Below, in pieces: positions 52,034-61,893 of a stretch of 64,000 nucleotides of DNA (its first letter is position 1; each line of letters begins with the position of its first letter). Position numbers and translations under genes: made by a program. A model generated the notes under the pieces. It was not told where the DNA came from, did no database searches, and saw nothing but the letters and a program-made list of their open reading frames with translations. The DNA comes from Hymenobacter perfusus (lineage in GTDB: Bacteria > Bacteroidota > Bacteroidia > Cytophagales > Hymenobacteraceae): NCBI RefSeq assembly GCF_003944765.1, contig NZ_RWIU01000001.1, positions 496,001 through 560,000 of the forward strand, given 5' to 3'.

Positions 52034-52804
52034 CTACTGTAAGGCTTTTTCTATGTATTCGAAGGAGGTGAGTATTTCCGCCTTGTCTTTACGAACAACT
52101 ACCGTGTGCTCAAAGTGCGCCGAAGGCTTCAGATCCTTGGTCCGGATAGTCCAGCCATCCTTTTCCTGAATCACGCTCTTCGTGCCCAGATTCACCATGG
52201 GTTCAATGGCTAGGGTTAACCCCGTCTGCAGTTTCAAGCCTGATCCACGCTTACCGTAGTTCGGTACATCAGGCCGTTCGTGCAACTTTTTGCCAATGCC
52301 GTGACCGACTAGCTCCCGTACTACTCCGTATCCTTGTTTCTCAACGTGGTTCTGAATAGCAAAGCTGACATCGCCCATCCGGTTACCTGCCACTGCCTGC
52401 TCAATACCGAGATACAGCGACTTCTTGGTTTCCTCCAGCAACTTGGTCACCTCGGGAGTCACCTCTCCTACTGGGTAGGTATAAGCACTGTCCGCGTGGT
52501 ATCCATTGAGTAGAACCCCGCAGTCTATCGATACGACGTCACCACTTTTCAGCGTATAGTCGCCCGGAAAACCGTGCACCACCACCGAATTTGGTGAGAT
52601 GCAAAGGCTATACTCAAATCCATTATAGCCTTTGAACGAAGGCTGACCGCCATTATCCCGGATGAATTCTTCCGCACGCTGATCCAGCTCTCGCGTTGTA
52701 ATTCCTTCCCGAATCAGCTTTGCTACTTCGCCGTGGGCCTGCGCCAGTACTTTCGCACTAGCCCGCATGAATTCAATTTCTTCCTCAGTTTTGTAAACAA
52801 TCAT
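52034..52804 (-). CDS. map: Type I methionine aminopeptidase
   Basis: 256 residues. It removes N-terminal Met from nascent proteins. The dinuclear metal ligands are in [20 protein letters not shown] (two Asp), [18 protein letters not shown] (His), [13 protein letters not shown] (Glu) and [14 protein letters not shown] (Glu). It lies 5 bases after secY. Its base composition, like that of secY, is visibly lower in GC than that of the flanking genes. Confidence 0.98.
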   Translation of the reverse strand: MIVYKTEEEIEFMRASAKVLAQAHGEVAKLIREGITTRELDQRAEEFIRDNGGQPSFKGYNGFEYSLCISPNSVVVHGFPGDYTLKSGDVVSIDCGVLLNGYHADSAYTYPVGEVTPEVTKLLEETKKSLYLGIEQAVAGNRMGDVSFAIQNHVEKQGYGVVRELVGHGIGKKLHERPDVPNYGKRGSGLKLQTGLTLAIEPMVNLGTKSVIQEKDGWTIRTKDLKPSAHFEHTVVVRKDKAEILTSFEYIEKALQ

Positions 52805-52809
52805 CTTAT

Positions 52810-54126
52810 CTACGAAGCGAGGGCAATATTGCGCGAGCGGCCACGCTCCTTGCCAGTTTTCATCATGCCATCATAATGACGCATGAGCAAATAGCTTTTC
52901 ACTTGGTTCATGGTATCCAGTACCACACCTACCATGATGATAAGTGATGTACCACCAAAGAATTGAGCGAAAGGGCGGGTTACGCCGGCCACAGTAGCCA
53001 ATGAAGGAAGAATGGCAATAACAGCCAATGCCACCGCACCAGGCAACGTAATTCGGGTCAGCACCTCATCAATGTACTCTGAAGTATCACGACCAGGCTT
53101 TACGCCGGGAATGAAACCACCACTGCGTTTAAGGTCATCCGCAATCTGATTGGGGTTGACACTGATAGCAGTATAGAAATACGTGAAGATGATAATAAGT
53201 AAGCCAAACACAACGTTGTACACCCAGTGATTGGGCTGAAACCACGTACCGATAAGACCAGCAGTTTCGCTATCCTTATTCCAAGCAGAAGCAGCAATAG
53301 CAGGTACAAACATCAATGACTGAGCGAAGATAATCGGCATAACGCCGGCCGCATTCACTTTCATTGGAATATACTGGCGTTGCGAGCTAAGCGAAGCTGC
53401 ACCACCGATTTGCTTTGCATACTGTACCGGAATCTGACGTACGGCTTGCGTAAGAATGATCACCGCCATTACTACCAAGAACAGCACAACCAGTTCAATC
53501 AGGAAAACTAGTGAGCCACGCATGGTGCGGGCTTGGGCTTCCCCGATTAAGGCACCGGGCAAACGGGATACAATGCCGATCATAATGATCATCGAAATAC
53601 CGTTGCCAATACCTTTGTCCGTAATCTTCTCACCCAACCACATACAGAACAGCGTACCAGCTGTTACAATCATGGCAGTAGATATAGTGAAGAAGACGCC
53701 CGGATTTAGAATTGCATCTGCGTTAATCGTTGCAATGAAGCCGACTGACTGCAGAGCAACAATTGGGATGGTCAGAACACGCGTGTACTGGTTGATCTTC
53801 TTACGTCCTGACTCACCTTCCTTCTGGAGTTTCTGGAAGTAAGGCACGGCAATCGTGAGCAGTTGCAGCACGATAGACGCCGAGATGTAAGGCATGATAC
53901 CCAGCGCAAAAATCGAAGCATGGCTGAAGGCCCCGCCGAGGAGAGTATCCAAGATACCCAATACCCCAGTGGCGCCTCCTTGTTTTAGCCGTGTCGGATC
54001 GACGCCAGGCAGCACCACGTAAGAACCCAGCCGGTAAATGGCAATGAAAAAAAGCGTATTGAAGATCCGCATACGCAGATCTTCAATCGCAAAAATGTTC
54101 TTAATCGTGGTGATGAACTTGTTCAT
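52810..54126 (-). CDS. secY: Protein translocase subunit SecY
   Basis: 438 residues from ATG 54126 (MNKFITTIKNIFAIEDLRMR); an in-frame TTG at 54132 is a less likely start. Ten membrane segments are evident. Hallmarks: FNTLFFIAIYRLGSYVVLPG, FALGIMPYISASIVLQLLTI (plug side), LGEKITDKGIGNGISMIIM, RQIPVQYAKQIGG, MKVNAAGVMPIIFAQSLMFV and GVRDTSEY-like GKPGRDTSEYIDEVLTR loops (text in sequence: PGVKPGRDTSEYIDEVLTR). It forms the channel used with SecA. Encoded between rplO and map. Its GC content is distinctly lower than the window average. Confidence 0.98.
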   Translation of the reverse strand: MNKFITTIKNIFAIEDLRMRIFNTLFFIAIYRLGSYVVLPGVDPTRLKQGGATGVLGILDTLLGGAFSHASIFALGIMPYISASIVLQLLTIAVPYFQKLQKEGESGRKKINQYTRVLTIPIVALQSVGFIATINADAILNPGVFFTISTAMIVTAGTLFCMWLGEKITDKGIGNGISMIIMIGIVSRLPGALIGEAQARTMRGSLVFLIELVVLFLVVMAVIILTQAVRQIPVQYAKQIGGAASLSSQRQYIPMKVNAAGVMPIIFAQSLMFVPAIAASAWNKDSETAGLIGTWFQPNHWVYNVVFGLLIIIFTYFYTAISVNPNQIADDLKRSGGFIPGVKPGRDTSEYIDEVLTRITLPGAVALAVIAILPSLATVAGVTRPFAQFFGGTSLIIMVGVVLDTMNQVKSYLLMRHYDGMMKTGKERGRSRNIALAS

Positions 54127-54138
54127 TGCCAAGTAAGC

Positions 54139-54582
54139 TTACAGCGTCACAGCCTTGCCACCTGCTTTTTCGATGGCTTCAACGGCCGATTTCGAAAAGG
54201 CGTGAGCATGCACTTCCAGAGCCTTGGTTACTTCGCCACGACCCAGTACTTTGATTTTGGCGTTCTTCGAAGCCAGACCAGCCGTTACAAAGAACGAAGC
54301 ATCCAGCAAAGTGGTGCCGCTCTCGGTCAGAGCAGCCAGCACATCCAGATTGATGGCTTTGTACTCTACACGGTTGATGTTCTTGAAGCCAAACTTAGGT
54401 ACCCGACGCTGCAGAGGCATCTGGCCACCTTCAAAGCCCGATTTCTTGGAGTAACCCGAACGGGACTTGGCACCTTTGTGACCGCGCGTCGATGTGCCGC
54501 CACGGCCGGAACCCGTACCACGGCCAATACGCTTTTCATTGCGCGTAGCACCAGTGGCGGGTTGGAGATTGCTGAGATTCAT
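54139..54582 (-). CDS. rplO: 50S ribosomal protein L15
   Basis: 147 residues. Motifs: MNLSNLQPATGATRNEKRIG, RGTGSGRGGTSTRGHKGAKS, GFEGGQMPLQRRVPKFGFKN and the C-terminal VLGRGEVTKALEVHAHAFSK. The glycine-arginine N-terminus penetrates the 23S rRNA core. It is 12 bases upstream of secY, the conserved spc-operon order. Confidence 0.98.
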   Translation of the reverse strand: MNLSNLQPATGATRNEKRIGRGTGSGRGGTSTRGHKGAKSRSGYSKKSGFEGGQMPLQRRVPKFGFKNINRVEYKAINLDVLAALTESGTTLLDASFFVTAGLASKNAKIKVLGRGEVTKALEVHAHAFSKSAVEAIEKAGGKAVTL

Positions 54583-54595
54583 TTTCGGGAGATTC

Positions 54596-54775
54596 CTAGA
54601 GTTCGGTTACTTCCAACAGGTGCTTTACGGCGTTGATCATGCCAGCAACCTGAGGCGTATTTTCTACGCTTTTGGTGCTACCCATTTTGCCGAGGCCGAG
54701 GGCCTGCACAGTACGCTTCTGACGCTCGGGGCGGTCAATAACGCTTTTTACGAGTTTGATTTGGATCTGCGCCAT
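54596..54775 (-). CDS. rpmD: 50S ribosomal protein L30
   Basis: 59 residues: MAQIQIKLVKSVIDRPERQK, RTVQALGLGKMGSTKSVENT and PQVAGMINAVKHLLEVTEL, the complete short L30 form. Placed between rpsE (6 bases before) and rplO (13 bases after). Confidence 0.97.
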   Translation of the reverse strand: MAQIQIKLVKSVIDRPERQKRTVQALGLGKMGSTKSVENTPQVAGMINAVKHLLEVTEL

Positions 54776-54781
54776 CTGCTC

Positions 54782-55387
54782 TTAACCGTTAAAAACTTGG
54801 GAGAGAGTAATGCCGCGAGCCTGTGCGATTTGCATGGGGTCACGCATTTTCAGCAGGGCATCGAAGGTAGCTTTTACCACGTTGTGGGGGTTCGAAGAAC
54901 CTTTTGACTTGGCAAGTACATCTTTGATACCAGCGCTTTCGAAAACGGCACGCATAGCACCTCCAGCAATTACACCGGTACCAGCAGCAGCTGGCTGAAC
55001 CAGCACGAAGCCGCCCGAGTATTTGCCTTCCATGATGTGGGGTACCGTGTGCTTGTACAGCGGAACCTTAACCAAGTTTTTCTTCGCGTCGTCAATGCCT
55101 TTAGCAATGGCGTCGGTTACTTCGTTGGCTTTGCCTAGGCCGTAACCTACGGTGCCGTTGCCGTCACCCACTACCACGATGGCCGAGAAGCTAAAGCGAC
55201 GACCGCCTTTTACTACTTTGGCTACGCGGTTGATAGCAACTACTTTTTCTTTCAGATCGGAGTCGCCAGTGCGCGACTCTTCCTTCCGGTCATTGCCGCG
55301 ACGGTCATTGCCACCACCACGACGGTCATTACCACCGCCACGGTTGTCGCCGCTACCACCACGAGGGCCGTTGTTAAATTCTGCCAT
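54782..55387 (-). CDS. rpsE: 30S ribosomal protein S5 with Gly/Arg-rich N-terminal extension
   Basis: 201 residues. An unusual 35-residue N-terminus ([20 protein letters not shown] then [13 protein letters not shown]) precedes the normal S5 domain: [40 protein letters not shown] and [21 protein letters not shown]5 lines the mRNA entry channel next to S3 and S4; the extension is RGG-like and would be placed near the channel. The first Met is MAEFNNG. Confidence 0.97.
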   Translation of the reverse strand: MAEFNNGPRGGSGDNRGGGNDRRGGGNDRRGNDRKEESRTGDSDLKEKVVAINRVAKVVKGGRRFSFSAIVVVGDGNGTVGYGLGKANEVTDAIAKGIDDAKKNLVKVPLYKHTVPHIMEGKYSGGFVLVQPAAAGTGVIAGGAMRAVFESAGIKDVLAKSKGSSNPHNVVKATFDALLKMRDPMQIAQARGITLSQVFNG

Positions 55388-55393
55388 GATGAT

Positions 55394-55744
55394 TTAGAAA
55401 TTGAGGCCGCCTTCGCGGGCTCCTTCTGCCAATGATTTTACGCGGCCGTGGTAGAGGTAACCGGAACGGTCAAATACCACTTTCGAAATTCCTTTTCCAG
55501 TAGCACGGGCGGCAAGTTCTTTGCCGACTGCGGCGGCGAGGGCGACTCCGTTGCCCCCTTCCACCGAAACGTGCTTCGAGGAAGCAGACGCCAACGTGTG
55601 ACCGGTCGTGTCATCAATAATCTGAGCATAAATGCCCGTATTGCTGCGGAACACCGACAAACGCGGACGCTCGGACGTGCCAGCCACCTTAGTGCGGATG
55701 ATGCGCTGGATCCGTTTTCTTCTAGTTGCTTTATCGAAAGCCAT
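55394..55744 (-). CDS. rplR: 50S ribosomal protein L18
   Basis: 116 residues. Motifs: [53 protein letters not shown] and [20 protein letters not shown]. 5S rRNA binder. Between rplF and rpsE. Confidence 0.98.
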   Translation of the reverse strand: MAFDKATRRKRIQRIIRTKVAGTSERPRLSVFRSNTGIYAQIIDDTTGHTLASASSKHVSVEGGNGVALAAAVGKELAARATGKGISKVVFDRSGYLYHGRVKSLAEGAREGGLNF

Positions 55745-55753
55745 GGTGTGATG

Positions 55754-56308
55754 TTATTTCGAAGCTGTTTTACCAGCCTTACGACGAATTTGCTCACCCA
55801 CGAAGCGCACGCCTTTGCCTTTGTAGGGCTCAACTTTGCGCAACGAGCGAATTTTAGCGGCCACTTGGCCCAGCAACTGCTTATCAATGCTGGTCAGGGT
55901 AACGATAGGGTTTTTACCCTTTTCCGTTACAGCCGTAGCAGTCACCTCTTTCGGCAGTGCCAGGAAGATGTTGTGCGAGTAGCCCAGCGAAAGCTCCAAG
56001 GTAGTACCAGCCATAGCGGCTTTGTAACCTACACCTACCAGCTCCAACTTCTCTTCCAATCCGTTGCTCACACCGCTAACAGCGTTGTTCAGCAACGAAC
56101 GATAGAGGCCGTGCATAGCTTTATGACGCTTCTGCTCGGTGGGGCGCGTTACTACCAGCTGGCCGTCTTCGGTAGCTACGGTAATGTCGCGGTCAACTGG
56201 AACCACCAAAGTGCCTTTAGGGCCTTTCACGGTTACCGTGTTTTCGTTGCTCACTTCAATCTGCACGTTATCGGGCAGGCTGATGGGCAGTTTACCAATG
56301 CGTGACAT
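55754..56308 (-). CDS. rplF: 50S ribosomal protein L6
   Basis: 184 residues with the two duplicated alpha/beta domains: MSRIGKLPISLPDNVQIEVS, NTVTVKGPKGTLVVPVDRDI, then YSHNIFLALPKEVTATAVTE and KIRSLRKVEPYKGKGVRFVG, ending QIRRKAGKTASK. It lies at the sarcin-ricin loop. Between rpsH (20 bases before) and rplR. Confidence 0.98.
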   Translation of the reverse strand: MSRIGKLPISLPDNVQIEVSNENTVTVKGPKGTLVVPVDRDITVATEDGQLVVTRPTEQKRHKAMHGLYRSLLNNAVSGVSNGLEEKLELVGVGYKAAMAGTTLELSLGYSHNIFLALPKEVTATAVTEKGKNPIVTLTSIDKQLLGQVAAKIRSLRKVEPYKGKGVRFVGEQIRRKAGKTASK

Positions 56309-56328
56309 AGTCTCTGTTTCCTTTCAGA

Positions 56329-56727
56329 TTAGTAGACGTAGCACAGCACTTCGCCGCCCACGTTCTCGGCTTTCGCCTCTTTCTCCGTCATTACGCCCTT
56401 CGACGTCGACAGAATTGCAATACCCAGACCGCTCAATACGCGGGGCAGGTTCTCCACGTGAGCATACGTGCGCAAACCAGGCGAGCTGATGCGCTCCAGC
56501 TTGGTAATGGCGGGCTTTTTGGTAGCCGGATTGTACTTCAGGGCGATTTTAATCGTGCCTTGTACAGCAGCATCATCAAACCGGTAGCTCTGAATGTAGC
56601 CCTTCTTGTAGAGCACCTTCGTAATCTCCTTTTTGATGTTGCTGGCCGGGATTTCCACTACCCGGTGGTTTGCCTTGATGGCATTGCGTACCCGGGTCAG
56701 GTAGTCGGCAATTGGATCTGTGTTCAT
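56329..56727 (-). CDS. rpsH: 30S ribosomal protein S8
   Basis: 132 residues from ATG 56727 (MNTDPIADYLTRVRNAIKAN). Motifs: HRVVEIPASNIKKEITKVLY, SSPGLRTYAHVENLPRVLSG and LGIAILSTSKGVMTEKEAKA, ending GGEVLCYVY. A 16S central-domain binder and regulator of the spc operon in E. coli. A 199-bp gap separates it from rpsN, with a -7 box and a hairpin, so it may open a new transcript. Confidence 0.98.
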   Translation of the reverse strand: MNTDPIADYLTRVRNAIKANHRVVEIPASNIKKEITKVLYKKGYIQSYRFDDAAVQGTIKIALKYNPATKKPAITKLERISSPGLRTYAHVENLPRVLSGLGIAILSTSKGVMTEKEAKAENVGGEVLCYVY

Positions 56728-56766
56728 TCGATTGTAAAAATGAAGCGCCCGTTTTTTAGGGAGCCG

Positions 56767-56774
56767 CAAAGATA
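56767..56774 (-). promoter_or_regulatory. -7 promoter box before rpsH
   Basis: TATCTTTG on the gene strand, 39 bases before the rpsH ATG. It adjoins the hairpin at 56777-56814. Confidence 0.55.
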
Positions 56775-56776
56775 TG

Positions 56777-56814
56777 AAAATTTCGCCGCCACGGAAAGAG
56801 GCGACGAAATTTTC
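56777..56814 (-). repeat. Inverted repeat in the rpsN-rpsH gap
   Basis: GAAAATTTCG and CGAAATTTTC arms flank an inner CGCC/GGCG pairing, forming a stem of about 14 bp. It may be an attenuator, or an S8-type regulatory hairpin, or terminator of the rplC-rpsN part. No T-run follows. Confidence 0.6.
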
Positions 56815-56926
56815 GATTAAGACTACTCAACTCGGCTTCTGAGGGCTCGGCTGATGGTTTCTTTCGGCAACCTGCCAAATAGCATTGCTTTACGCAGCGG
56901 AACTGCCTAGGCAACAACCAGTGGTT

Positions 56927-57196
56927 TTACCAGCTGGACTTGGTTACACCGGGGATTTTGCCGGCGAGAGCCATTTCGCGGAAACGCACGCGGCTAATGC
57001 CGAATTTGCGCATGTAACCACGGGGACGGCCGTCGATTTTGTCGCGGTTGTGCAGACGCACGGGCGACGCGTTACGCGGCAGTTTGTCCAGACCTTCGAA
57101 ATCACCAGCCTCTTTCAGAGCCTTGCGCTTCTCGGCGTAACGGGCTACGGTAGCGATACGCTTCCGCTCCCGTGCTTTCATTGATTCCTTAGCCAT
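56927..57196 (-). CDS. rpsN: 30S ribosomal protein S14
   Basis: 89 residues from ATG 57196 ([20 protein letters not shown]). The C-terminal [20 protein letters not shown] and [10 protein letters not shown] are typical. No CxxC motifs, so it is the zinc-free long variant. Its start overlaps the rplE stop by 8 bases. Confidence 0.98.
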   Translation of the reverse strand: MAKESMKARERKRIATVARYAEKRKALKEAGDFEGLDKLPRNASPVRLHNRDKIDGRPRGYMRKFGISRVRFREMALAGKIPGVTKSSW

Positions 57197-57749
57197 TGTT
57201 CTGTTTCTTGGCGTTAGCGAACGGCATTCCGAAAGCTTTGAGCAGCTCGTAGCTTTGCTCATCATTTTCGGCCGTCGTTACGAAGGTAATATCCATACCG
57301 GAAATCGATTTGATTTTGTCAATCGAAATTTCCGGGAAGATGATTTGCTCTTTCACGCCCAAGGTATAGTTACCCCGGCCGTCAAAGCCTTTGTCGTTGA
57401 TGCCTTTGAAGTCACGAACACGGGGCAGAGCCACGGTCAGCAGACGGTCCAGGAATTCGTACATCTGCTCACCACGCAAGGTTACGCGAGCACCGATTGG
57501 CATTCCTTCCCGCAGCTTGAAGTTCGAAACCGAACGCTTGGCAATGGTTGGAACAGCTTTCTGGCCGGTGATGATGGTCAACTCATCCACCCCGTTGTCT
57601 ACCAGCTTCTTGTCAGCTACAGCAGCACCAATACCGCGGTTAATGCAGATTTTGGTGATGCGCGGTACCTGCATGATGCTCTTGAACTGGAATTTCTCCT
57701 GGAGCGCTGGTACTACTTCTTTCTGATATTTTTCTTTCAGTCGTGCCAT
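57189..57749 (-). CDS. rplE: 50S ribosomal protein L5
   Basis: 186 residues. Motifs: [60 protein letters not shown] and [20 protein letters not shown]. 5S rRNA and P-site contact. Overlaps rpsN by 8 bases at its 3' end. Confidence 0.98.
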   Translation of the reverse strand: MARLKEKYQKEVVPALQEKFQFKSIMQVPRITKICINRGIGAAVADKKLVDNGVDELTIITGQKAVPTIAKRSVSNFKLREGMPIGARVTLRGEQMYEFLDRLLTVALPRVRDFKGINDKGFDGRGNYTLGVKEQIIFPEISIDKIKSISGMDITFVTTAENDEQSYELLKAFGMPFANAKKQNNG

Positions 57750-57763
57750 GGTCGTAGAGCGGA

Positions 57764-58027
57764 TTAGGCGTTGGCCGAGTCTACGCGCTTCACGTTGCTC
57801 ACGTGAATCGGTGCCTCGATCTTGGTGATGCCGCCCTGGGGGTTCTTCGCACTGGGTTTGTTGTGCTTAGTTGCCAGGTTCAGGCCTTCCACGATAACAC
57901 GCTGCGTCGAACGGTTAACCGACTTAATGGTGCCGGTTTTACCTTTCTCATCACCGGAAATCACCAATACGGTGTCACCGGTTTTTACGTGCAGCTTCGC
58001 GGGTGCAGCTTTCAGTTTCGTTGCCAT
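57764..58027 (-). CDS. rplX: 50S ribosomal protein L24
   Basis: 87 residues, shorter than the usual 100-110, with the KOW motif [20 protein letters not shown] and [20 protein letters not shown], ending [16 protein letters not shown]. It lacks the C-terminal part seen in longer homologs. Assembly initiator of the 50S subunit. Between rplN and rplE. Confidence 0.97.
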   Translation of the reverse strand: MATKLKAAPAKLHVKTGDTVLVISGDEKGKTGTIKSVNRSTQRVIVEGLNLATKHNKPSAKNPQGGITKIEAPIHVSNVKRVDSANA

Positions 58028-58030
58028 TGC

Positions 58031-58399
58031 TTAGAGAACTTCAGGAGCCAGCGAAACGATCTTCATGAATTGCTTTTCACGCAGTTCACGGGCAACTGGG
58101 CCGAAGATGCGGGTACCGCGGGGCTCGTCGTTATTGTTGAGCAGTACGGCAGCATTATCGTCGAAGCGAATGTACGAACCGTCTTTGCGGCGTACTTCTT
58201 TCTTCGTGCGAACCACTACTGCTTTTGAAACAGTGCCTTTTTTGGCATTGCCGGAGGGAATAGCCGACTTGATTGCAACTACAATCTTGTCGCCTACGCT
58301 GGCGTATTTCTTGCCCGTGCCACCGAGGACACGAATGCAAAGAACTTCTTTGGCGCCGCTGTTATCAGCGACGGTCAGACGGGATTCTTGCTGTATCAT
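58031..58399 (-). CDS. rplN: 50S ribosomal protein L14
   Basis: 122 residues. Motifs: [60 protein letters not shown] and the ending [20 protein letters not shown]. It is 3 bases upstream of rplX. Confidence 0.98.
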   Translation of the reverse strand: MIQQESRLTVADNSGAKEVLCIRVLGGTGKKYASVGDKIVVAIKSAIPSGNAKKGTVSKAVVVRTKKEVRRKDGSYIRFDDNAAVLLNNNDEPRGTRIFGPVARELREKQFMKIVSLAPEVL

Positions 58400-58400
58400 C

Positions 58401-58691
58401 TTACTTGGCGCGTTCTACGATTTCTACCAGTCTCCAGCGTTTGTTCTTGCTCAGTGGGCGCGTACCCATGATGCGAACCGTATCACCTTCGCCACACTCG
58501 TTGTTCTCGTCGTGAGCCATGAATTTGGTCGACTTGGTAACGAATTTGCCGTAGATGGGGTGCTTCATCTTGCTTTCCACAATCACCGTGATGGACTTAT
58601 CCATCTTGGCGGAGGAAACGCGGCCAATGATTTCTTTGCGCAGGTTCCGCTCAGTGGCGGCAGCAGCCTGCTGTTCTTCGTTGATTGCCAT
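58401..58691 (-). CDS. rpsQ: 30S ribosomal protein S17
   Basis: 96 residues, about 10 longer than typical at the N-terminus ([20 protein letters not shown]). The core has [40 protein letters not shown] and [20 protein letters not shown]. An OB-fold 16S binder. It ends 1 base before the rplN start. Confidence 0.97.
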   Translation of the reverse strand: MAINEEQQAAAATERNLRKEIIGRVSSAKMDKSITVIVESKMKHPIYGKFVTKSTKFMAHDENNECGEGDTVRIMGTRPLSKNKRWRLVEIVERAK

Positions 58692-58693
58692 CG

Positions 58694-58906
58694 TTAGTTA
58701 GCAGAGTTAGTAGCCTGCTCGTTCTCGCGACGCTTCAACTCGGTCAGCAGACGGGCGACATTTTTGCGGGCTTGCTTCAGACGAATCGGGTTTTCCAAGG
58801 GTGAGATGGCGTGCGCGAAGCGCATGGTCTGACCACTGGTCTGCTCGGTTTTGATCTGGGTTTTGAGGTCCTCAATGGAGAGGGCACGGATATCGGCGTT
58901 CTTCAT
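58694..58906 (-). CDS. rpmC: 50S ribosomal protein L29
   Basis: 70 residues: [20 protein letters not shown], then [20 protein letters not shown] and [17 protein letters not shown]. Two-helix protein at the exit tunnel. 2 bases upstream of rpsQ. Confidence 0.97.
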   Translation of the reverse strand: MKNADIRALSIEDLKTQIKTEQTSGQTMRFAHAISPLENPIRLKQARKNVARLLTELKRRENEQATNSAN

Positions 58907-58907
58907 C

Positions 58908-59333
58908 TTACTTGCTTTCTACGTAGTCGCGACGAACAACAAAAGTGGTCCGAACCGGCAGTTTTTGCGCAGCCAGACGCAGCGACTCCTGCGCTACTTC
59001 CAGCGTAACCCCGTCGGATTCGAACATGATGGTGCCAGGCTTCACACAGGCTACCCAATACTCGGGCGAACCTTTACCCTTACCCATCCGCACTTCAGCG
59101 GGCTTCTTCGTAATCGGCTTGTCGGGGAAGATACGGATCCACACCTGACCTTCACGTTTCATGGCGCGGGTCATGGCGATACGAGCAGCCTCAATCTGGC
59201 GAGCCGTAATCCAAGCCTGTTCCAGTGACTTGATGGCGAATGAACCGAAGTCAATGGAGCTGCCGCGATGCGCTAAACCGTGCACGCGACCCTTTTGCAT
59301 CTTGCGATACTTGGTCCTTTTCGGTTGTAACAT
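58908..59333 (-). CDS. rplP: 50S ribosomal protein L16
   Basis: 141 residues. Motifs: [80 protein letters not shown] and [20 protein letters not shown]. Binds near the A site and central protuberance. 1 base before rpmC. Confidence 0.98.
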   Translation of the reverse strand: MLQPKRTKYRKMQKGRVHGLAHRGSSIDFGSFAIKSLEQAWITARQIEAARIAMTRAMKREGQVWIRIFPDKPITKKPAEVRMGKGKGSPEYWVACVKPGTIMFESDGVTLEVAQESLRLAAQKLPVRTTFVVRRDYVESK

Positions 59334-59371
59334 GAGTTATCTTGAATTAAAATTCGAGAGAAAGAAATGGG

Positions 59372-60256
59372 CTAGCGACGGGGAGCGCCACCGCCCTGGC
59401 CACCGCGGTTCTGACCACCTGGGCCACCACCACGACGCTGGCCACCAGCACCCTGACCACCGCCGGCACCTTGACCACCACGGTTGTCACCGCCGCGGCC
59501 TTCGCCACCACGGTCACGACGCGGGCCACGGTCACCACCACGGTCATTCCGGTCGCCACGTGGGCCACGGTCGTTGCGGCTGTCGCCACCCTGACCACCA
59601 GCAGGCTGCTGGTTCGGCGAGAGGTCGGGCTTGCCGAACACTTCACCGCGCATTACCCACACTTTGATACCGATTTTGCCATACACAGTCTGAGCTTCCG
59701 ACAACGCATAATCGATGTCAGCACGCAGCGTGTGCAGGGGGGTACGGCCTTCTTTGTATTGCTCGGAACGAGCAATTTCAGCACCGCCCAAACGGCCACC
59801 GCACTGAATCTTGATGCCTTCGGCACCAACGCGGATAGCAGCCTGGATAGCCATTTTCATGGCGCGACGGAACGAGATACGAGCCTGGAGCTGCTGAGCA
59901 ATGCTCTCACCTACCAGTTTGGCGTCGAGTTCCGGACGCTTGATCTCGAAAATATTGATCTGAACGTCTTTGCCGGTAATCTGCTTTAGTTCGTCTTTGA
60001 TCTTATCCACTTCAGCACCGCCTTTACCGATTACCACACCCGGACGAGCCGTGTTGATGGTAATGGTGACGCGCTTCAGCGTACGCTCAATCACGATGCG
60101 GCTAATGCCACCTTTCGGGATACGAGCCATGATGTATTTGCGGATTTTCTCGTCCTCCACCAGTTTGTCGGCAAAGTCCTTGCCGCCGTACCAGTTCGAG
60201 TCCCATCCTTTAATGACGCCCAGACGGAAGCCAACCGGATTTACTTTCTGTCCCAT
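59372..60256 (-). CDS. rpsC: 30S ribosomal protein S3 with about 75-residue RGG-rich C-terminal tail
   Basis: 294 residues, against about 210-240 in most bacteria. The normal part has the KH domain ([20 protein letters not shown]) and C-domain ([40 protein letters not shown]). From about residue 218 a tail rich in RGG, RND and GGQ repeats follows ([39 protein letters not shown]), ending APRR. The tail would lie at the mRNA entry side of the 30S, near the extended S5 N-terminus. Confidence 0.98.
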   Translation of the reverse strand: MGQKVNPVGFRLGVIKGWDSNWYGGKDFADKLVEDEKIRKYIMARIPKGGISRIVIERTLKRVTITINTARPGVVIGKGGAEVDKIKDELKQITGKDVQINIFEIKRPELDAKLVGESIAQQLQARISFRRAMKMAIQAAIRVGAEGIKIQCGGRLGGAEIARSEQYKEGRTPLHTLRADIDYALSEAQTVYGKIGIKVWVMRGEVFGKPDLSPNQQPAGGQGGDSRNDRGPRGDRNDRGGDRGPRRDRGGEGRGGDNRGGQGAGGGQGAGGQRRGGGPGGQNRGGQGGGAPRR

Positions 60257-60261
60257 AGTGC

Positions 60262-60741
60262 TTATGCGGTGGCTTCTGCCTTGGTTTCAGTGGATTTCTT
60301 AGCCGAGCTACGACGAGTCTTAGGCTTGGCTTCGGCCGTGGCCTCAGTGCCTTTCGTCTCAGCAGCCTGCTGGGCAGCAGCTTTGCTACCGAGCGGTTCT
60401 ACTTTCGAGTCGATGATCAGCGTCACGTGGTTGCTACGCTTGCGGATGCGGTGACCACGGCCCTGGGGTGCGGGGCGCAAACGCTTCAGCATACGACCTT
60501 CGTCCACGAAAATCTCTTTGATGTAGAGGTTTGCGTCTTCGATGCGCTCGTCTTCATTTTTCTGCTGCCAGTTGGCCAGAGCCGACAGGAGCAGTTTTTC
60601 GATTTTAGGAGCGCCCGAATTGGCCTCAAATTTCAGCAGGCCCAGAGCACGAGTCACTTTCTGACCGCGTACCAGGTTGGCTACCAAGCGCATCTTGCGC
60701 GGCGAGGTAGGCACGTTCCGGAGTTTAGCTACTGCTTCCAT
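60262..60741 (-). CDS. rplV: 50S ribosomal protein L22 with C-terminal extension
   Basis: 159 residues from ATG 60741 ([20 protein letters not shown]). Motifs: [40 protein letters not shown] and [15 protein letters not shown]. About 45 extra residues follow, Ala/Lys/Thr/Glu-rich ([20 protein letters not shown]). The core loop reaches the exit tunnel. 1 base after rpsS. Confidence 0.97.
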   Translation of the reverse strand: MEAVAKLRNVPTSPRKMRLVANLVRGQKVTRALGLLKFEANSGAPKIEKLLLSALANWQQKNEDERIEDANLYIKEIFVDEGRMLKRLRPAPQGRGHRIRKRSNHVTLIIDSKVEPLGSKAAAQQAAETKGTEATAEAKPKTRRSSAKKSTETKAEATA

Positions 60742-60742
60742 A

Positions 60743-61021
60743 TTAGCGCTTGCCTTTATCTTTCTTGGCGATATGGCCGCGGAAGTTACGGGTCGGAGCA
60801 AACTCACCGAGTTTATGTCCTACCATGTTCTCCGTTACATACACCGGGATGAACTTATTGCCGTTGTGAACGGCGAAGGTGTGGCCAACGAAATCGGGCG
60901 AAATCATCGAGCGGCGCGACCAAGTCTTCACCACCGACTTTTTGCCGGACTCATCCATTGCCGTTACTTTCTTCTCGAGCCGGAAGTCAATGTACGGCCC
61001 TTTTTTTAGTGAACGTGCCAT
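60743..61021 (-). CDS. rpsS: 30S ribosomal protein S19
   Basis: 92 residues. [40 protein letters not shown] and [20 protein letters not shown] with ending [13 protein letters not shown]. Head protein bound to S13. Between rplB and rplV. Confidence 0.98.
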   Translation of the reverse strand: MARSLKKGPYIDFRLEKKVTAMDESGKKSVVKTWSRRSMISPDFVGHTFAVHNGNKFIPVYVTENMVGHKLGEFAPTRNFRGHIAKKDKGKR

Positions 61022-61024
61022 TGC

Positions 61025-61852
61025 TTACTTCTTGCCTTTGCGGTTAACGATGAGCTGCTCGGAGTACTTGTTCTTGTTCCGGGTCTTCTGACCTTTCGAG
61101 AAGATACCGTTACGGCTGCGTGGGTGACCACCCGACGACTTACCTTCACCACCACCCATGGGGTGATCGACAGGGTTCATAGCAACACCACGAACGCGCG
61201 GACGACGACCCAACCAGCGGTTGCGGCCGGCTTTGCCCAGACGAACGTTCATGTGGTCGCCATTGGAAACAGTACCGACCGTAGCCATGCAGGTAACGAG
61301 TACCATGCGCATTTCGCCGGAGGGCAATTTCAGGGTGGCGTACTTGTCTTCGCGAGCTACCAGCTGAGCGTAAGTACCAGCCGAGCGGGCCATTGCAGCA
61401 CCATTACCGGGCATCAGCTCGATATTGTGTACAATGGTACCCAGCGGAATCTCGCGCAGGGGCAGGGCATTACCAACTTCCGGAGCAGCGCCCGAACCCG
61501 ATACAACACTGGCACCTACGGTAACACCGGCAGGAGCAATGATGTAGCGTTTCTCACCATCAGCGTATTGCAGCAAAGCAATACGGGCAGTGCGGTTAGG
61601 ATCGTACTCAATCGTCTTCACCGTGGCCGGAACGCCGGCTTTGTCACGCTTGAAGTCGATGATACGGTACTTGGCTTTATGACCACCGCCGATGTAGCGG
61701 TTGGACATTTTGCCCGAATTGTTACGGCCACCGGAGTTTTTGAGGGGTGCCAACAGCGACTTCTCCGGCGTCGACGCAGTAATCTCGTCGAAGGCCGGGG
61801 CGATGCGGAAGCGCTGACCCGGTGATGTTGGTCTTAGTTTTTTGAGTGCCAT
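61025..61852 (-). CDS. rplB: 50S ribosomal protein L2
   Basis: 275 residues. Motifs: [80 protein letters not shown] and [15 protein letters not shown], including the conserved His at the peptidyl-transferase centre. Largest primary 23S binder. 41-bp gap after rplW. Confidence 0.98.
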   Translation of the reverse strand: MALKKLRPTSPGQRFRIAPAFDEITASTPEKSLLAPLKNSGGRNNSGKMSNRYIGGGHKAKYRIIDFKRDKAGVPATVKTIEYDPNRTARIALLQYADGEKRYIIAPAGVTVGASVVSGSGAAPEVGNALPLREIPLGTIVHNIELMPGNGAAMARSAGTYAQLVAREDKYATLKLPSGEMRMVLVTCMATVGTVSNGDHMNVRLGKAGRNRWLGRRPRVRGVAMNPVDHPMGGGEGKSSGGHPRSRNGIFSKGQKTRNKNKYSEQLIVNRKGKK

Positions 61853-61893
61853 TACTCTTGCTTAGGAAAAAATCTCTTGGCGGGAAAGTAGGC

